In this document: in pieces, positions 22,287-33,818 of the stretch | Layout: every line of letters starts with the position of its first letter | Numbering within the stretch: the stretch's first letter is position 1 | Assembly (NCBI GenBank): GCA_013400115.1 | Contig: VXBP01004033.1 | Span: 124,001 to 188,000, forward strand | DNA: 64,000 bases | DNA from: Rhinopomastus cyanomelas | Lineage: Eukaryota; Chordata; Aves; Bucerotiformes; Rhinopomastidae | Direction: 5' to 3' | Program-made: the position numbers and the translations under genes | Notes under the pieces: generated by a model | Seen by the model: only the letters and a program-made list of their open reading frames with translations | Database searches by the model: none | Told to the model about the DNA's origin: nothing

Positions 22287-24400
22287 TTGCCACTTTTTTT
22301 CACCGAGCCTAAGAGCTCTACAGACGGGAGAGAAACGCAAGACGTGTCACTCCAAAGCCTCCCATACCTGCCCTTTCCTCATAAACCTTCAGGCAGATGC
22401 TAGCTAAGTGAATGTTGGAAGGAAACTGCCTCTGCTTCTTAAAGAAGAAGCACTGAGAGTGGAGCTAAAGGCTTCTGTTGAAGTTCAGCATCTGTGCCCC
22501 TTTCACGGCCAAAGCTGGAGCTAGCAGTGAAGTCCTGCTCATTAGGTCTTGCAGTCCTTAGTGGAAAAGCAGTACCTCTCCCTAAGCAGAGGAAACTTTG
22601 TGATGGGACATTTACTCTGAAACTTTGGATTGCGTGGGGTCTGTACCTTATTTTAGTTGTCCCTGCACTGTGAAGTCTTCGGAGGAGTATTCATGGACCA
22701 CCTTGAAACTCACGGGGAGTTTGTCACAAAGGCGCTGTATTGTCCCGTGTCCAAACACCCAGTGAAACACGGATGGAGGTAAAGACTTCCAAAGCTGTTG
22801 TGGAAAGCCATAGACTGGTGGGGATTAGAGCAGACCTCTGGAGATCACCCAGTGTAGCCCCCACCACTGTGTGACTGAGGACCACAGATGATGGTGGGTG
22901 GAGAAGGCTGGTGTAAACCACTTGGACAATTTTCTGCCTGCCTGAGCAGCACTTTTTGTGCAGCTCAGGTGGGTTAATGACCTGCAGGCTTTCCTTTCTC
23001 ACAGTGCCAGCTTTAACAGCCTGTTTAACAGCCCTGTAAGTCCTTACTTGATTAAGGTACAGATTCCCTTCTCCATATGTGCATTGAATCCTGAACAGTT
23101 TGTTGAGCGATGTACAGAAAGTTCTGCTGGGCAGAGGAAGGCGCCTCTGCCTGTTCCCCAGCTGCAACCTTCAGAGCACTGACTTGCTGTAGAGTCACTT
23201 CTCCTGCTTCTCCACAGAAGGAATCGCTCCCCACAAGGAAGCCTGCTGTGCAGTGGGCTCTTGCCCTGTGGGGGGCATCAAGGTGTGAAAGGCACCTCTC
23301 CATTGAGTAGCTGGAAGAAGAGGCTCAGACGTACTTTATAGATATTTCTTTTCCCTGAATCTTTATATCACTCTAGAAGCAGCAAAGACACAGTCCATGG
23401 TAAGACACGGAGAAACCTTGGGCATGCTGGTATTTTAAAACAGGGGAAGAGCCTTCCAAGTACTTTTCATCAGGAAACCAGTTTCCAGGGCACCCGAACC
23501 CGGTTGTTAAATGGTGTGAACTATCGCTCCTTTGGTTCCACGTATGGGACAATCCAATAATTAAGAACCTAATTAATAGGTCGACACTGACTTTGTAGGA
23601 AAACGTTGTCATTGTTTCACAGATGGGAAACTGAGGGACGTAAGATGCCCTGAGTGGCCCGAAGGTCCTCACGCATTAGATCATGCTGCCTGCTTTCCAC
23701 AGACAGAGACGCTCCTAGAGCGGAAACCTCTCCTCATTAAATCCTTTCCCCCTCCCCTTCACACAGGAAAACTGCAGCTGCCAGTGGGGCTGCAGGAGTG
23801 GGAATGGTCCCTTACTTGTGCGGTGGATTTGCATAACTTGGGTTTTTCGCTCCTTTTCAATATCTGAGCTCCATTCTCCGAGCTGACCCGGGGTCGAACG
23901 CCCGAAGCACTTCAGGCACCTGAAAGCAACATAAAGGCCACTGTTGTGATCCTCAGGGAAATAAAGCAACACGCTCTCTGCAGGAGGATCACAACTTTGC
24001 AGACTGAGGGGGTACTTGTGACTGGCCACAGGACAGGGGGAGAAGTGTGGAATAAAACTCTGTGGAGCTCGGGGTCATGATTCATTTGAACACTCCCAGC
24101 AGCCGAAAGCAACCAAGCCAGAGCTCCTGCTGCTGAGCTGGGAAGGGCCAGGGGAATGTCCGCTTCTCTTCAGAGTTGTGAATGAGGTTTCTGCCCCTAT
24201 GACTCTGCTTTCTTGGTTCAGCCGGGGCATTCTCAGGACTTAGGTAAGGATTCCCTTGTATCAGATGGAGGAGGAAGCAGCAAGTGATCTCTGAAGGAAA
24301 ATACTTAAGAAAAAAACCACTACAAGCATCACGACAGCTTTGCCAATGGAATGGCTCTTTGTTTACCAGGCTGACGTGTCCCCGGAGGAAACATCCGTAA
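22287..24400. other. Unique sequence; possible CR1 scrap at 22805-22865
   Basis: 22805-22865 (GGGGATTAGAGCAGACCTCT, GGAGATCACCCAGTGTAGCC) may be a very decayed CR1 3' end on the minus strand, but it is too diverged to be sure. The remainder has no recognised gene or repeat. Confidence 0.45.
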
Positions 24401-24461
24401 AGAATCATAGAATCATAGAATCATCATGGCTGGAAAGGACCTCCAGGGTCATCAAGTCCAA
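24401..24461 (-). mobile_element. CR1 3' terminus with iterated tail
   Basis: The plus strand reads AGAATCATAGAATCATAGAA, then TGGCTGGAAAGGACCTCC and GTCATCAAGTCCAA. This is the reverse of a CR1 end with about three tail units. It is cut off after ~60 bases. Confidence 0.9.
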
Positions 24462-24494
24462 ATGGTGAGACACTCTTGTATGTGAAAGAGGGAG

Positions 24495-24690
24495 GTGGGG
24501 TTGGAAGGGACCTTGGAGATCATCCAGTCCCAACCCACTGCCATGAGCAGGGATACCTCACCACACCAGGTTGCCCAGAGCCCCATCCGACCTGGCCTGG
24601 ACACTTTCAGGGATGGAGCAGCCACAGCTTCTCTGAGCAACTAGTTCCAGTGCCTCAGCACCCTGACAGGGAGGGATTTCTTCCTAGAAG
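24495..24690 (-). mobile_element. CR1 3' end, different subfamily
   Basis: On the plus strand, GGGTTGGAAGGGACCTTGG, GGTTGCCCAGAGCCCCATC, CAGGGATGGAGCAGCCACAG and CCTGACAGGGAGGGATTTCT follow in reverse CR1 order. It resembles the subfamily at 10.67 kb, in the opposite orientation. Confidence 0.88.
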
Positions 24691-24723
24691 AAAGTGGACT
24701 GTTTGTCTTTTTTAAACTCATTG

Positions 24724-24806
24724 TGCAGAGGAGGGCCACGAGGATGATCAGAGGGCTGGAGCACCTCTCCCCTGAGGATAGACTGAGGGAATTGGGGCTG
24801 TTCAGT
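24724..24806 (+). mobile_element. CR1 internal piece, cut by a single N
   Basis: TGCAGAGGAGGGCCACGAGG, GGGCTGGAGCACCTCTCCC and ACTGAGGGAATTGGGGCTG encode the LPYEERLRELGL-type region of ORF2. The sequence stops at the N at 24807, where roughly 300 bases of downstream CR1 would normally follow. Confidence 0.88.
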
Positions 24807-24807
24807 N
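24807..24807. other. Single undetermined base inside a CR1
   Basis: One N joins ORF2-internal CR1 sequence directly to a CR1 tail. It is probably a collapsed assembly join rather than one ambiguous base. Confidence 0.8.
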
Positions 24808-24843
24808 CCCTAATGATTCTGTGATTCTATTCTATGATTGTAT
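24808..24843 (+). mobile_element. CR1 terminal tail
   Basis: CCCTAATGATTCTGTGATTC followed by TATTCTATGATTGTATG is the extreme 3' end of a young-type CR1. Confidence 0.85.
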
Positions 24844-27800
24844 GAAATCAGAATGTTATTTTTAAGCAAGCAAATGCCAGGTAACATATACTTGGCAAAA
24901 CAGCTCAAATAAAAGCCCCACTTTGACTGAGTCACTCTTTTTTTCAATTAATGAAATGAGGAAAGCAAAACTTCAGCTAGGCACAACAGCGACCTGGCGT
25001 TGCCGTGGATCAGGCAGCTCAGAGGGGTGTTTTGCTGCTTGAATGGTGAGGAAGTGGTTGGAAATGTTTAGTGGCCTTGCAGCATGGATGTACCTTTGTA
25101 GACAGATGAAAGACACGCAGGGAAGATGGCTCCTTGGGATGGCAGCAGGCAGAAAAGCTGCTGTTCCTCATGGAATCCAATGGCCAACAAAAGGCTCCAA
25201 AGTGATCATCGTTTCATTCAGCGAAAGACTGTCGGATATGAGGGCGATTCTGTCAGCAGTGTCAGGCAGTGCTGTGATGAGATGTAGATCTTAGTTTTTA
25301 TTTTCATTTCATGATTAAGAAGACAGACTCTATTTAATGGACTCATTCACGCCCTGTGTCGAACAGCGAGTTATCCCAGCGCTGCAGTGTTTTGTGGTTG
25401 TAGAACCTGTCAAAGCAGAAGTCCATATTTAATTCTATGTTGGAAATAGCTAGAAAAAAAATAAAAAGAGGGTGGTTGTTTTTTTTTAATGCAGGAGAGA
25501 CAATCAGTATTCAGCTCCTTCCATTCTTGTTGGCTTAGTAATATTTGTCTGGACCAGTTCTTCTGGGAGGATGTGTGAGAGCGGGGTAGGAGGATAGTGA
25601 GAGATCTGGAAATACAGAAGCTCAGGCACGCATGGCAGTGAGAGCAGGCAAAGCTCTAGGTCAATGGCTGGCAGATGGCTTCTGAGCTGAGGAGGATGCT
25701 GGCAGATGGTATTGACAGTGTGGACAAGACAAAGATTTTGGCTACAGAAGGGGAGCTTTGAAAAGTCTCTAGAAGCCTATCTTTCCTGATAAGAACGCTG
25801 CCCAATTTGGATGCGCGTCACATCTTGGTTTTTTCTTGGTTTTTCTTTTTCTACCAGAGAAAAGGTAGAGAAGCTTTGCTGCTGTGGGGAAGAAAAGGTG
25901 ATTGAAGCGGAGAATGTGAGGTCTGTTATTTGGTCTAGCTCCCAAATTCTGACCATTCAGCAGCAACAAAAACCCCCTTACTATGTGTAATTGGCACGTA
26001 ATTATTTGTGATTACTAGTCTGATTCCTCTGCTTCTCTCACTGTTACTGAACTAATTACGCCTCTTATGCAACATTAGCAAATTAAATCATTCCAATTAT
26101 CTGCATTTATTTCCTTGTGCTTTCTCTCCTGCCACAGCTCCTTCCCATCACCCTGTGTGACGGTGCCTGTCACGCTTTCCTTTGCAACCTACTTTCTTCC
26201 TGGGCAATTAGCAGGAGCTCAGGCTGGGCCCAGCTGTGTGCCGGGTGCTGCGTCAAGCCAAGCGCCTGGAGTGGCTGCCTGGGCACCCCAACCCTCTGTG
26301 AGTGACTCACCATGGTGGGTGATGTACAAAATCAGGTGTCAGCCAGGAATTTGGGTGGCTCGAAGTTAGGAAGCTCATGACTTTCAAAGAAAGCTGGAGA
26401 AAGAGAATTGGCTTTAAAGGTCACTTTGGGCACACACGAAATAGTGAGACCCGGTGCTCGACGACCGCTTGGCTCGGTGTTGGTTCATTCGGGATGACAG
26501 GGGCGGTGAGCCTAAACCAAATGAGAATACTGCAGGAAAGTGCAGGGTTTGCTGTGGAAAAGTTTGTCAACAGTGAAACTCTGAACTGGTTTGGCAGAAA
26601 TGAGAGCTAGGGATTACGGAAACGCCAGGTACCTTCTCCCTGGGTGTGGGAGGGGACCATCACAGCAGATGCTTTGCAGGATGGGAGGTACTGCCTCATC
26701 AGGCAATTAATTAATCACAGAATCACAGCCCTTAATTGCCCTGATAAACTCTACCTGGACTGCCCAACATTCTGCTCATGCTCACAGAGGTGGATTTAAG
26801 CTTGGCTACAGGTGTAGGCTGCTGGTTTGAGCTTTGGTGGATCTAAACCACAGACTGCTGTGCTCAGCCTTGGCCCCTGCTGCTGTGAGCATTCACCATG
26901 CTCTGATGCTTCTGCAGGGTTGTGGCTGTAAGCTTGAGGCACAGAACCCTGCTTTAATTTAAGAGGAAATTTTGAGACTAATGGCACAAAACTGGTTGTG
27001 AGTTCAAATGGCTGCTTCCTCAGTGCCAGAAACTTACACCCTCAGTGCTGGGCCAGAGCTGCAGTCACTTCTGAGGCTTCCTGAGCAACCAAGGACCCCG
27101 ATTCTCCTGGTGTCATGTGGAGCTCAGGTTACCCTGTATGTTTAAAATATTGGATGTTCTAATGTAATGCAGAAACCCCAAAACAGAGGTGTGTTTCCAC
27201 TCTGCCATCTAAGAAACAACTGTCAGCACTGGGCAAGAAACTTCTGCAGGTCTCAGAAGGTCTCAAGTTGATCTTGTGGGAACAACCTTCTGCAGCTGCT
27301 CTCCCGGTGTCTTCGGTCATGGACCATGCAGGTAAGGACCTGAGTACCACATCTGATGTGAAAGATAATGATGGTGACCTCTGTGTGCAGCCTCTGCTTC
27401 TTAGTTTTCTGTATTTAACGTGCTAGATGAGGGGTCATGTCACAGAGCGATCTCCTTCACTAACAGACAAAGGTCTTGCTTTATAGGATGACTAGAAGCA
27501 GACAGTTGTCTCTTTGTCTTTAAGATCTTCAAGAACATTATTAGTAGTTAGCATGTGCAACAGGTGTTTGGACTTGATAGGACAGTACTCGATGGAACAC
27601 CCTGTGTTGCTGAGCTGTTGTGGCAGATCTGTATCACACCAAACCCCTTAAATCCTGCAAGACTCTGTCCCTGCTGTAGGTGCTTGGGGTTTGATGTCAT
27701 CTCTGATCTACTGAGCAACAAGCTTAAATGAGTGACCCTGACCACGCTTGCGTGTGTAGTGCTAACCTCACCCATTGCTACAGGTAAAACACCTCTGTAT

Positions 27801-28264
27801 GGTCATTTGTGGTGACAGGTGACATTTGGGATGGTAGAATGCTCCTGCAGGAATGTTCCCCAGAGCGTGACATTTGCAGATAGGTGAATCTGCAGGCTTA
27901 AGGGAGGGGTGTCCATCAGCCAGGCTAGCTAGCTCTGCAGCAAGGGGAGGAACTCCCTAGTTCCCTGGCTTTCCTCCTAGGAGAAAGGGTGTGAGACAGA
28001 CGTTGTTCCTTTTAGATCTTTACTTCTAAATTTGCTGCTTTCTGTCCTTTGCAATGTGAGCAGCAGCTGGAAGATACCTGTATTAGTCACGAGGAACACT
28101 CGGAGGGCTTCTACCCAGTGGTGTTAACTGCTTGAATGTAGTCTTGGTGAAGGCTGTGTAAGATTTCCATGAATTCTGGCAACTACAAGTTTAAACACAA
28201 GCTATTAATTACTTAAATGCAAGTGGATGGTTGAGTTGCAGATGGTGATAGTCTATAAAGGGTT
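24844..28264. other. Unique sequence with a homeodomain-motif cluster near 26 kb
   Basis: No exon recognised. The block at 25980-26110 is annotated separately. The 60-84 codon frames have no known domain. Confidence 0.5.
25980..26110. promoter_or_regulatory. Candidate conserved non-coding element (TAATTA cluster)
   Basis: Within 130 bases there are TAATTG (25988-25993), TAATTA (25999-26004), TAATTA (26053-26058), and AATTAAATCATT plus CCAATTATC near 26085-26100, without any CR1. Such clustering of homeodomain core sites is characteristic of developmental enhancers, but A/T richness alone could also produce it. Confidence 0.3.
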
Positions 28265-28400
28265 GAGTTAGGCCGAATGAGGTGCTGAGTGGCATGATCT
28301 AGATGTTAGATGTTGGGTTTACTGGGTTTATTTGGATTTAGGTTGGGCTGGATGATCTTTGAGGTCTTTTCCAACCTTATCATCACTGTGATGCTGTGAG
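28265..28400 (+). mobile_element. CR1 3' end (same subfamily as 49.8 kb)
   Basis: GAGGTGCTGAGTGGCATGAT, CTAGATGTTAGATGTTGGG, GGTTGGGCTGGATGATCTTT and TTTTCCAACCTTATCATCAC match, in the opposite orientation, the 3' part of the CR1 at 49799. The shared CTAGATGTTAGATGTT segment marks the subfamily. Confidence 0.88.
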
Positions 28401-31400
28401 TTTCAGTCAGGGCTTACTAGCAGCACTGTATGTGGTCAGTGATGTGTTCTTAACCCCAGCAACTCGTACTGGGCTGAAATCAGTGTTACGGCAACCAGTG
28501 GTTCTAGACTTTGGCTTTCACCAGTTTTAATATAGTTCTCTGGTAGTTATGTGTCCTGCCAGTTGTTCTGTGGTGATTCACTACTCTGCTTTCAAAAAAG
28601 TAAAGTTTTTGAAGTTCCACACTTGTAAAATTTGCTGGCATCTTCTTGACAAGATCCCCGTGGTGTTAACTGCACTTCTCAGGTGCAGCAATTCTGGGAG
28701 CAGGATTACAATGTTGAGTGTGATTCTGCCATCCATTATCACCAACACCACCTACTTCTGCAGAGCTGTAGCTGTGGGTGTGATGCTCTCTGGTTCATGC
28801 CATTGGCCTACAATTCTGTACAGAGGAAGAAAACAAACCTCAGGCTTGCAGTTAGGTGGATACGTGTTTAAATTAACCAACTCAGGAATGTGTCTCTCTA
28901 ATGGGAAATGACTTTCACTTGGAACAGTGCAACCCTTCCTCCCCACATCATGGATGGCTGCAGCAGCCAGGCGGTGCTTGGTCAGGAAAGGCTGCACACA
29001 GGGTGCTCCAACCTCTTCACCTGGTCAAGACAGCGTAGAATTCTGCGCTGTAGAGACATCTGTGTGTGCCACAGCCCGCCTAATTGCTGCGATCCTAATT
29101 AATCCTCTTTTCCATTTCAAGGCAAGATGAAGCAAATACAATATATCCATCTTCTGGAAAGACATAAAGGGGGAGAACAGATGCTGTCTGAGTGCAAGGG
29201 CTTACGGTGTAATCTGCATGGGGTGTCGTACAGCACGACTGTTGGTAGGTCCACGAGGCAATATTCATCAGTCCCATCATGCTACTGTACACACCAGAGA
29301 TGATGGCAAATTCTCTGAAACTGATGCTAAAAGATGCAAATATTTGCTGTATTTTGTACACAGTGATGAAAAGTTGTGACAGGGACCAAAGACTCCTTTT
29401 ATGAGAGCAGCCATCTGGTAAAATAGAAAGACACAATATTTGTGCAGGATGGCTTACAACTTTAAGGTAGGCTAAAGTGCTGCCAGACTTGCTCCTGTTG
29501 CTCCTTTCTGGTCAAGCACAGTCCTGCACTGTTTTAGCTACGTATCCCCATGACTGAAAACCATCCTTGGGTGGCAACTGGTCTCTTATTCCGTGGCCAA
29601 TATTGATGGTCGAGCAAATGACAAGCAGACTTTATCGAAGCCATGTAAGGTGAGAGAGTGTCTGCACTGCAGCATTTCACTTTGCTCAAAGGTTAATGCA
29701 ATTAATAGACAGCTGCTTAATTTCCTCACCACCTTATGACCTTTGGTGCTTTTAGAAGGGAGGAGAAGGAAGCTCTAATGCTCCTGAAATCCTCACCGTT
29801 CTTTCAGCTTGCATCATTCTGCTTCTAGAATCCTTTCAGCCCCTCAGTCCTGGTTCACTTTTGCTCCTCAGGAGCACTTTGCAGCCTTCCTCTTCCATAG
29901 CCAGTCTGGCCACAGGTCTTCTCCTTGGCCTGAAGGCAGGAGGTGGGAGGCTGTCCTGGCCAGACTAAGCTTCTCTTAACAAAGCCAGTTATTCTGTGAC
30001 AGGTGCATACATAATAGTTATGGCAGAGGAGAATTTAAATTACAAACCAGCTTTAATTCCCTTACAGCTAACCTCAGAGGAGCACGAGCTTAAATAACCT
30101 TGGCTAGGTATTGAGCTGCACAAGGTATAAATAGCCTCCACAGCAACACAGAAGCACAAAGCTTATACTTCAGTCGAAGTAGCCCTATTTCTTGCACTGT
30201 GATTGAGGAGCAGTGAGAAAGAACAGTGTCTTCTAGTTAGTGTCTCCCTCTGAGAGACTGTTTCTCCATGCATGTGCTTCTTGACCTCACGCTCGGTCCA
30301 TCCTACCGTAATGCCAAGTAAGAGGTAGTTGCCTCTGATCTAATAAAATGTGATAATGAGATGCCCAAGATTACTTGGTTGGCTCTGCCAGCTCTCCTTA
30401 CCTCTATGAAATACAGATCTTGGGGTGGCTGGGTGGAAGCAGTGCTTTGGGTGACCTTTCTCACACCGTCAGGGGGTGTATTACACGAGCCTTGTCACCT
30501 TTATTCTTATGGAGCTGATAGCAGCTGTACAGAAAGGAGATACCCTTGTCTCTTGGAAACTTGATTGGACAAGACTGGACATACTTGACCCTCAGCTAGA
30601 GCAGCTAAAGTGCAGTAAGGACTGAAGCTAGTATTTGCAGCAGTAGTTGTGCATTGTCAGTATCACCTGCTGCAGAAGATTACTTCCTTCATTTTAGCTT
30701 TGTGATGGTCTTTAAGCCCAGCTGGCTGTGGGACAGTGACTGACCAGCTGTCACTCAAGGGCAGCTTTACAAAGCTTGCCTGGAGGCAGGTGACCTCTTC
30801 TTCTCAAAGGTGAATGGAATGTTGTGTCTCTGATGGCAAAGGCAGGTTTGATGTGAGCTTGCAGGCAGATACTCTTCTCAACTGCCCCTTAGGAGTTCAG
30901 GGGCTCTCTGGTGGCTGTTAGGGGAGGTCTTTGCACAACAGCTATAGCTCAAATATTTCAAACCAGGCTAAACACAATTAAAAATTGTTGGTAGGGTTGG
31001 GTTTGCCTGTAGAACACAGGGTGACTTGAGTCAACCAGCTCTGTCTTCAAACAGCTTTTGGTCAAGGTGGCTGCGGCTGGAGGAAAATCATTCTCACTGG
31101 GACCCTCATGCAGCCCCTGAAGGGCTGTCATCAGATGATCCAGCTTAATACCTCCTTCAGACCCCATGGCTTCTTCTGCACCTCTCCCTCCAAACCCAGA
31201 CAGTGCCACCAAGTTTCTCCTCTTGTCTCCCACTCTTTTATTCAACCTGCAAGGTTTCTCCAAGAGGAATCTTGGCGTGAGTCAGCTCCCCCAGGCGTGT
31301 ACATACCGTTCTGATCTCAGCAGCCTGTTCAGACAGTTGCCTGTGTGCAGCTGAGAGGTGGTGCACCCCTGTTTATGGGGCTGGCACAGCACCTGCCCTG

Positions 31401-33293
31401 TCCTTCAGGCGGGGTTCAGCTTGCCCTTACACAAAGCGTGAGGAGGCTGTCAAGACACCCAACACCTTGCCCTAGCCTGTAGGTTTTGGCCAATCTTGTG
31501 CCTTATCTCTGTTATCTCAAGCCGTGTGGGTATGTTCTCAGTGTAGCAGCCAGATTTGTAGGGAAGTTCTGGGGAGAAGAGGAAGAAAGGAAACCACTGG
31601 TGGCAGTGAGAGCTTCTAGTGTGCTGCCTTTCTTCTGCTTCTATCCCAACCTTGCCTGAAAGCGCAGGGGGAGGTGCTGTTTTCACGACTTTATGATCTG
31701 ACTGAGCTTGGCAGCTTCTGCCTGGTTCTGTGCCTATGTAGTTGCTGAATATGATCATGAAGTTAGGTAGTTAGTGGTGCACTGAAGTTTTGGGGAGATG
31801 CTGCAATAAATGGGTGAGTGTTGAGGAAGGCTCTGTACTGAACATGAGAAGAGCTGGAGGATGCTTTTATTAGTTACATCGCATGGAAACTAATGGGATT
31901 GAGTGGGGTGAACCAACTGCAGTCATTTTGCGAGCAAACCTCGATCAGGAGATCTATTTCTAGTGATGGTTTGATCTGTTCTTGGTGTTTATGGTGGGAA
32001 GGCTGAAAGATGTTCTTGCTGTATCAGCCTTCTAGTCAGGCTCAACAACAGACCCCTCTGGTGCTGGTTCTATGCTCTTAATCATATTGACATAACCTGG
32101 CACACTGAAACAAGCCTAAAAAGCCAGATGCATCTGAAAGCTTCCTAAAAGCAAAGATCCTGGGGAAGCTGCGAGGTTTTCAGATTTCACTGCAGTTAGT
32201 TCCTAAACTAAGGAAAAGGGTTCTTTGCAGAGCTGCTCCTTTTCACTTTGGCTGTTTGAACAGCAGAGCAGCATTAAGGAGTATTTGGTCAATTGCTGTT
32301 TAGTTGGCTCTTGCATGAGAATGTCCACGTAAACTTGGGCATGTTGAGCTGTTTGTATCACAAACACCTCTTGAATGCCAATCTTTTTCAGTGGGGGTTG
32401 CTTCAGTTATAAGATGGACTGGAAGGACATTTTGCTGTGAACTGCAGAAGGAAAAGCAGCGTCGTAAAGTAGGATGTGAACCAGGTAGCTCTTAGGAGAA
32501 GCAATATAGTGTCTCAGTAGGTCTTGGTGTCCCTGGAAGGAGCTAAAAGCAACAAAGAAATATTTAGTCCTAATTGCAAAATTAGCTCATGCCACGTGAA
32601 GTGTTTTGAATTTTCATTTTGAATAGAATTTTACTACAAAGCTTTCCAAAATAATTCAGAAATGGGCACTTCTGAAGTGATGCTGTTCTAAGAAGCAAAT
32701 TAAATTAGCTGCTGGAATAAACAGCCACTTCCAGGTACCAAAATGGCTCTGTTTTTCGAGTGCCAATCTCACGTAACAACCACAAGAAGCAAAGCTAATG
32801 GACTTTGCAAATTCAAGCTGCAATACAAGACGTGTGTGTTGAAGCAGTGACCAGCAAGCAAAGCAAGACCACTACAAGACCATGTGAAATGACTTGGTGC
32901 GCAGTGCAGCAGCATCTCACTGAATTTTGCAGGGCCTTAGCTACTAGCTAACTAGACTCAAGATGGATCTGTGTAGAAGCCAAACAATGGACACAAAAGA
33001 GCATTATGTGGAACACAACATGCCTCTAACCATTGTTTGTTCCACTTGAGTTGAAGTTCCACATAACAAGATGCCATTTGGAGTGGAGATTTACTGCGTG
33101 CCTTACCTTTAGCAGCTCTGCAGAGTGTCTTTAATCATTTGTAGTCATTACTCCAACTAAAAGATAGCTACTGTTTAGCTCACTTATTTTCTGGAAGGCT
33201 GTTTTTGGTGCATATTTCACGTTAGGAAACCGGTGTCGGAAATCCTTGCTTTCGGTATCGGGAAGGGAAGGACTGTGGTTGCTTAGAGAACAG
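28401..33293. other. Unique sequence, no gene recognised
   Basis: Almost 5 kb without recognisable repeats. Open frames of up to 120 codons (28549-28911, plus) have no family I know. A/T-rich stretches at 29690-29750 and 30040-30120 contain CAGCTG, AATTAAT and TTTAATTCC motifs, but they are too weak to call. Confidence 0.5.
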
Positions 33294-33462
33294 AGAATGT
33301 TGGAGCTCGGAAGGGACCTCGAAAGATCATCTAACTCCATCCCCCCTGCTGGAGCAGGGTAAGCCTACAGTACTGTCTCAAGATGTCCTCCATGGGGCTT
33401 CAACCCATGACCCCAGGAATACAGACTCCCATGCTCTACCAACTGAGCCAACCAGGTGCCCT
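33294..33462 (-). mobile_element. tRNA-derived SINE with a CR1-like 3' end
   Basis: Read on the minus strand from 33462, a tRNA-like head is followed by ~40 bp of linker and then ~65 bp of CR1 3' terminus. The head has an A box TGGCTCAGTTG, a D stem GCTC/GAGC, an anticodon-arm-like TGGGA...TTCCT, a perfect 5-bp T stem ATGGG/CCCAT around the 7-base loop TTGAAGC, and a B-box-like GGTTGAAGCCC. The CR1 part carries TGATCTTTCGAGGTCCCTTC. Overall the head is closest, from memory, to tRNA-Lys(CUU), although the would-be anticodon position reads CTG and the acceptor stem does not pair. A tRNA promoter joined to a LINE tail is how SINEs borrow a LINE's machinery, and CR1-tailed tRNA SINEs are known from songbirds. 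Chance juxtaposition of a tRNA pseudogene and a CR1 cannot be excluded from one copy. Confidence 0.7.
33400..33462 (-). pseudogene. tRNA-like (Lys-like) sequence forming the SINE head
   Basis: D and T arms are preserved, with a 4-bp D stem, a 5-bp T stem and a 7-base T loop. The T loop reads TTGAAGC rather than TTCRANC, the anticodon stem has a mismatch at its outermost pair, one extra base lies in the variable region, and no acceptor pairing is found. It is not a working tRNA, though the polymerase III A and B boxes are recognisable. Confidence 0.75.
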
Positions 33463-33818
33463 GGACCTCTGGGATCACCAAGTCCAGCCCTCACCCCAAC
33501 AGCTCCCTAACCCCTACACCGTGGCCCCAAGGGCTCTAGCTACTTGAATTTTAAACCACTCCAGGGATGGGGACTCCGCCACCTCCCTGGGCAGCCTGGT
33601 CCAGTGCCCAACCACTCCAGAAAGAGCTTCTTCCTCAGATCCAATCTCGACCTCCCTTGACACAACTAGAGGCTGTTTCCCCTTGTCCTATCATTAGCAA
33701 TTTGGGAGACCATTACCAGCCTCTCTACAACCTCCTCTGAGGTAGTTGTAGAGAGAAGGTGGTCTCCTCTCAGCCTTGAGGCCATTTCCCCACATCCTAT
33801 CATTAGGAATTTGGGAGA
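33463..33818 (-). mobile_element. Old CR1 fragment next to the SINE
   Basis: In reverse CR1 order on the plus strand: GGGATCACCAAGTCCAGCC, CCACTCCAGGGATGGGGAC, CTCCCTGGGCAGCCTGGTCC, TTCCCCTTGTCCTATCATTAG. The last motif recurs 108 bases later (33679 and 33787, the second as CCCCACATCCTATCATTAGG), so there is an internal duplication or two overlapping remnants. Confidence 0.8.

Noticed and set aside
22805..22865. Possible decayed CR1 3' end on the minus strand
   Set aside because: Too diverged to separate from chance similarity, so it is mentioned only within the spacer entry.
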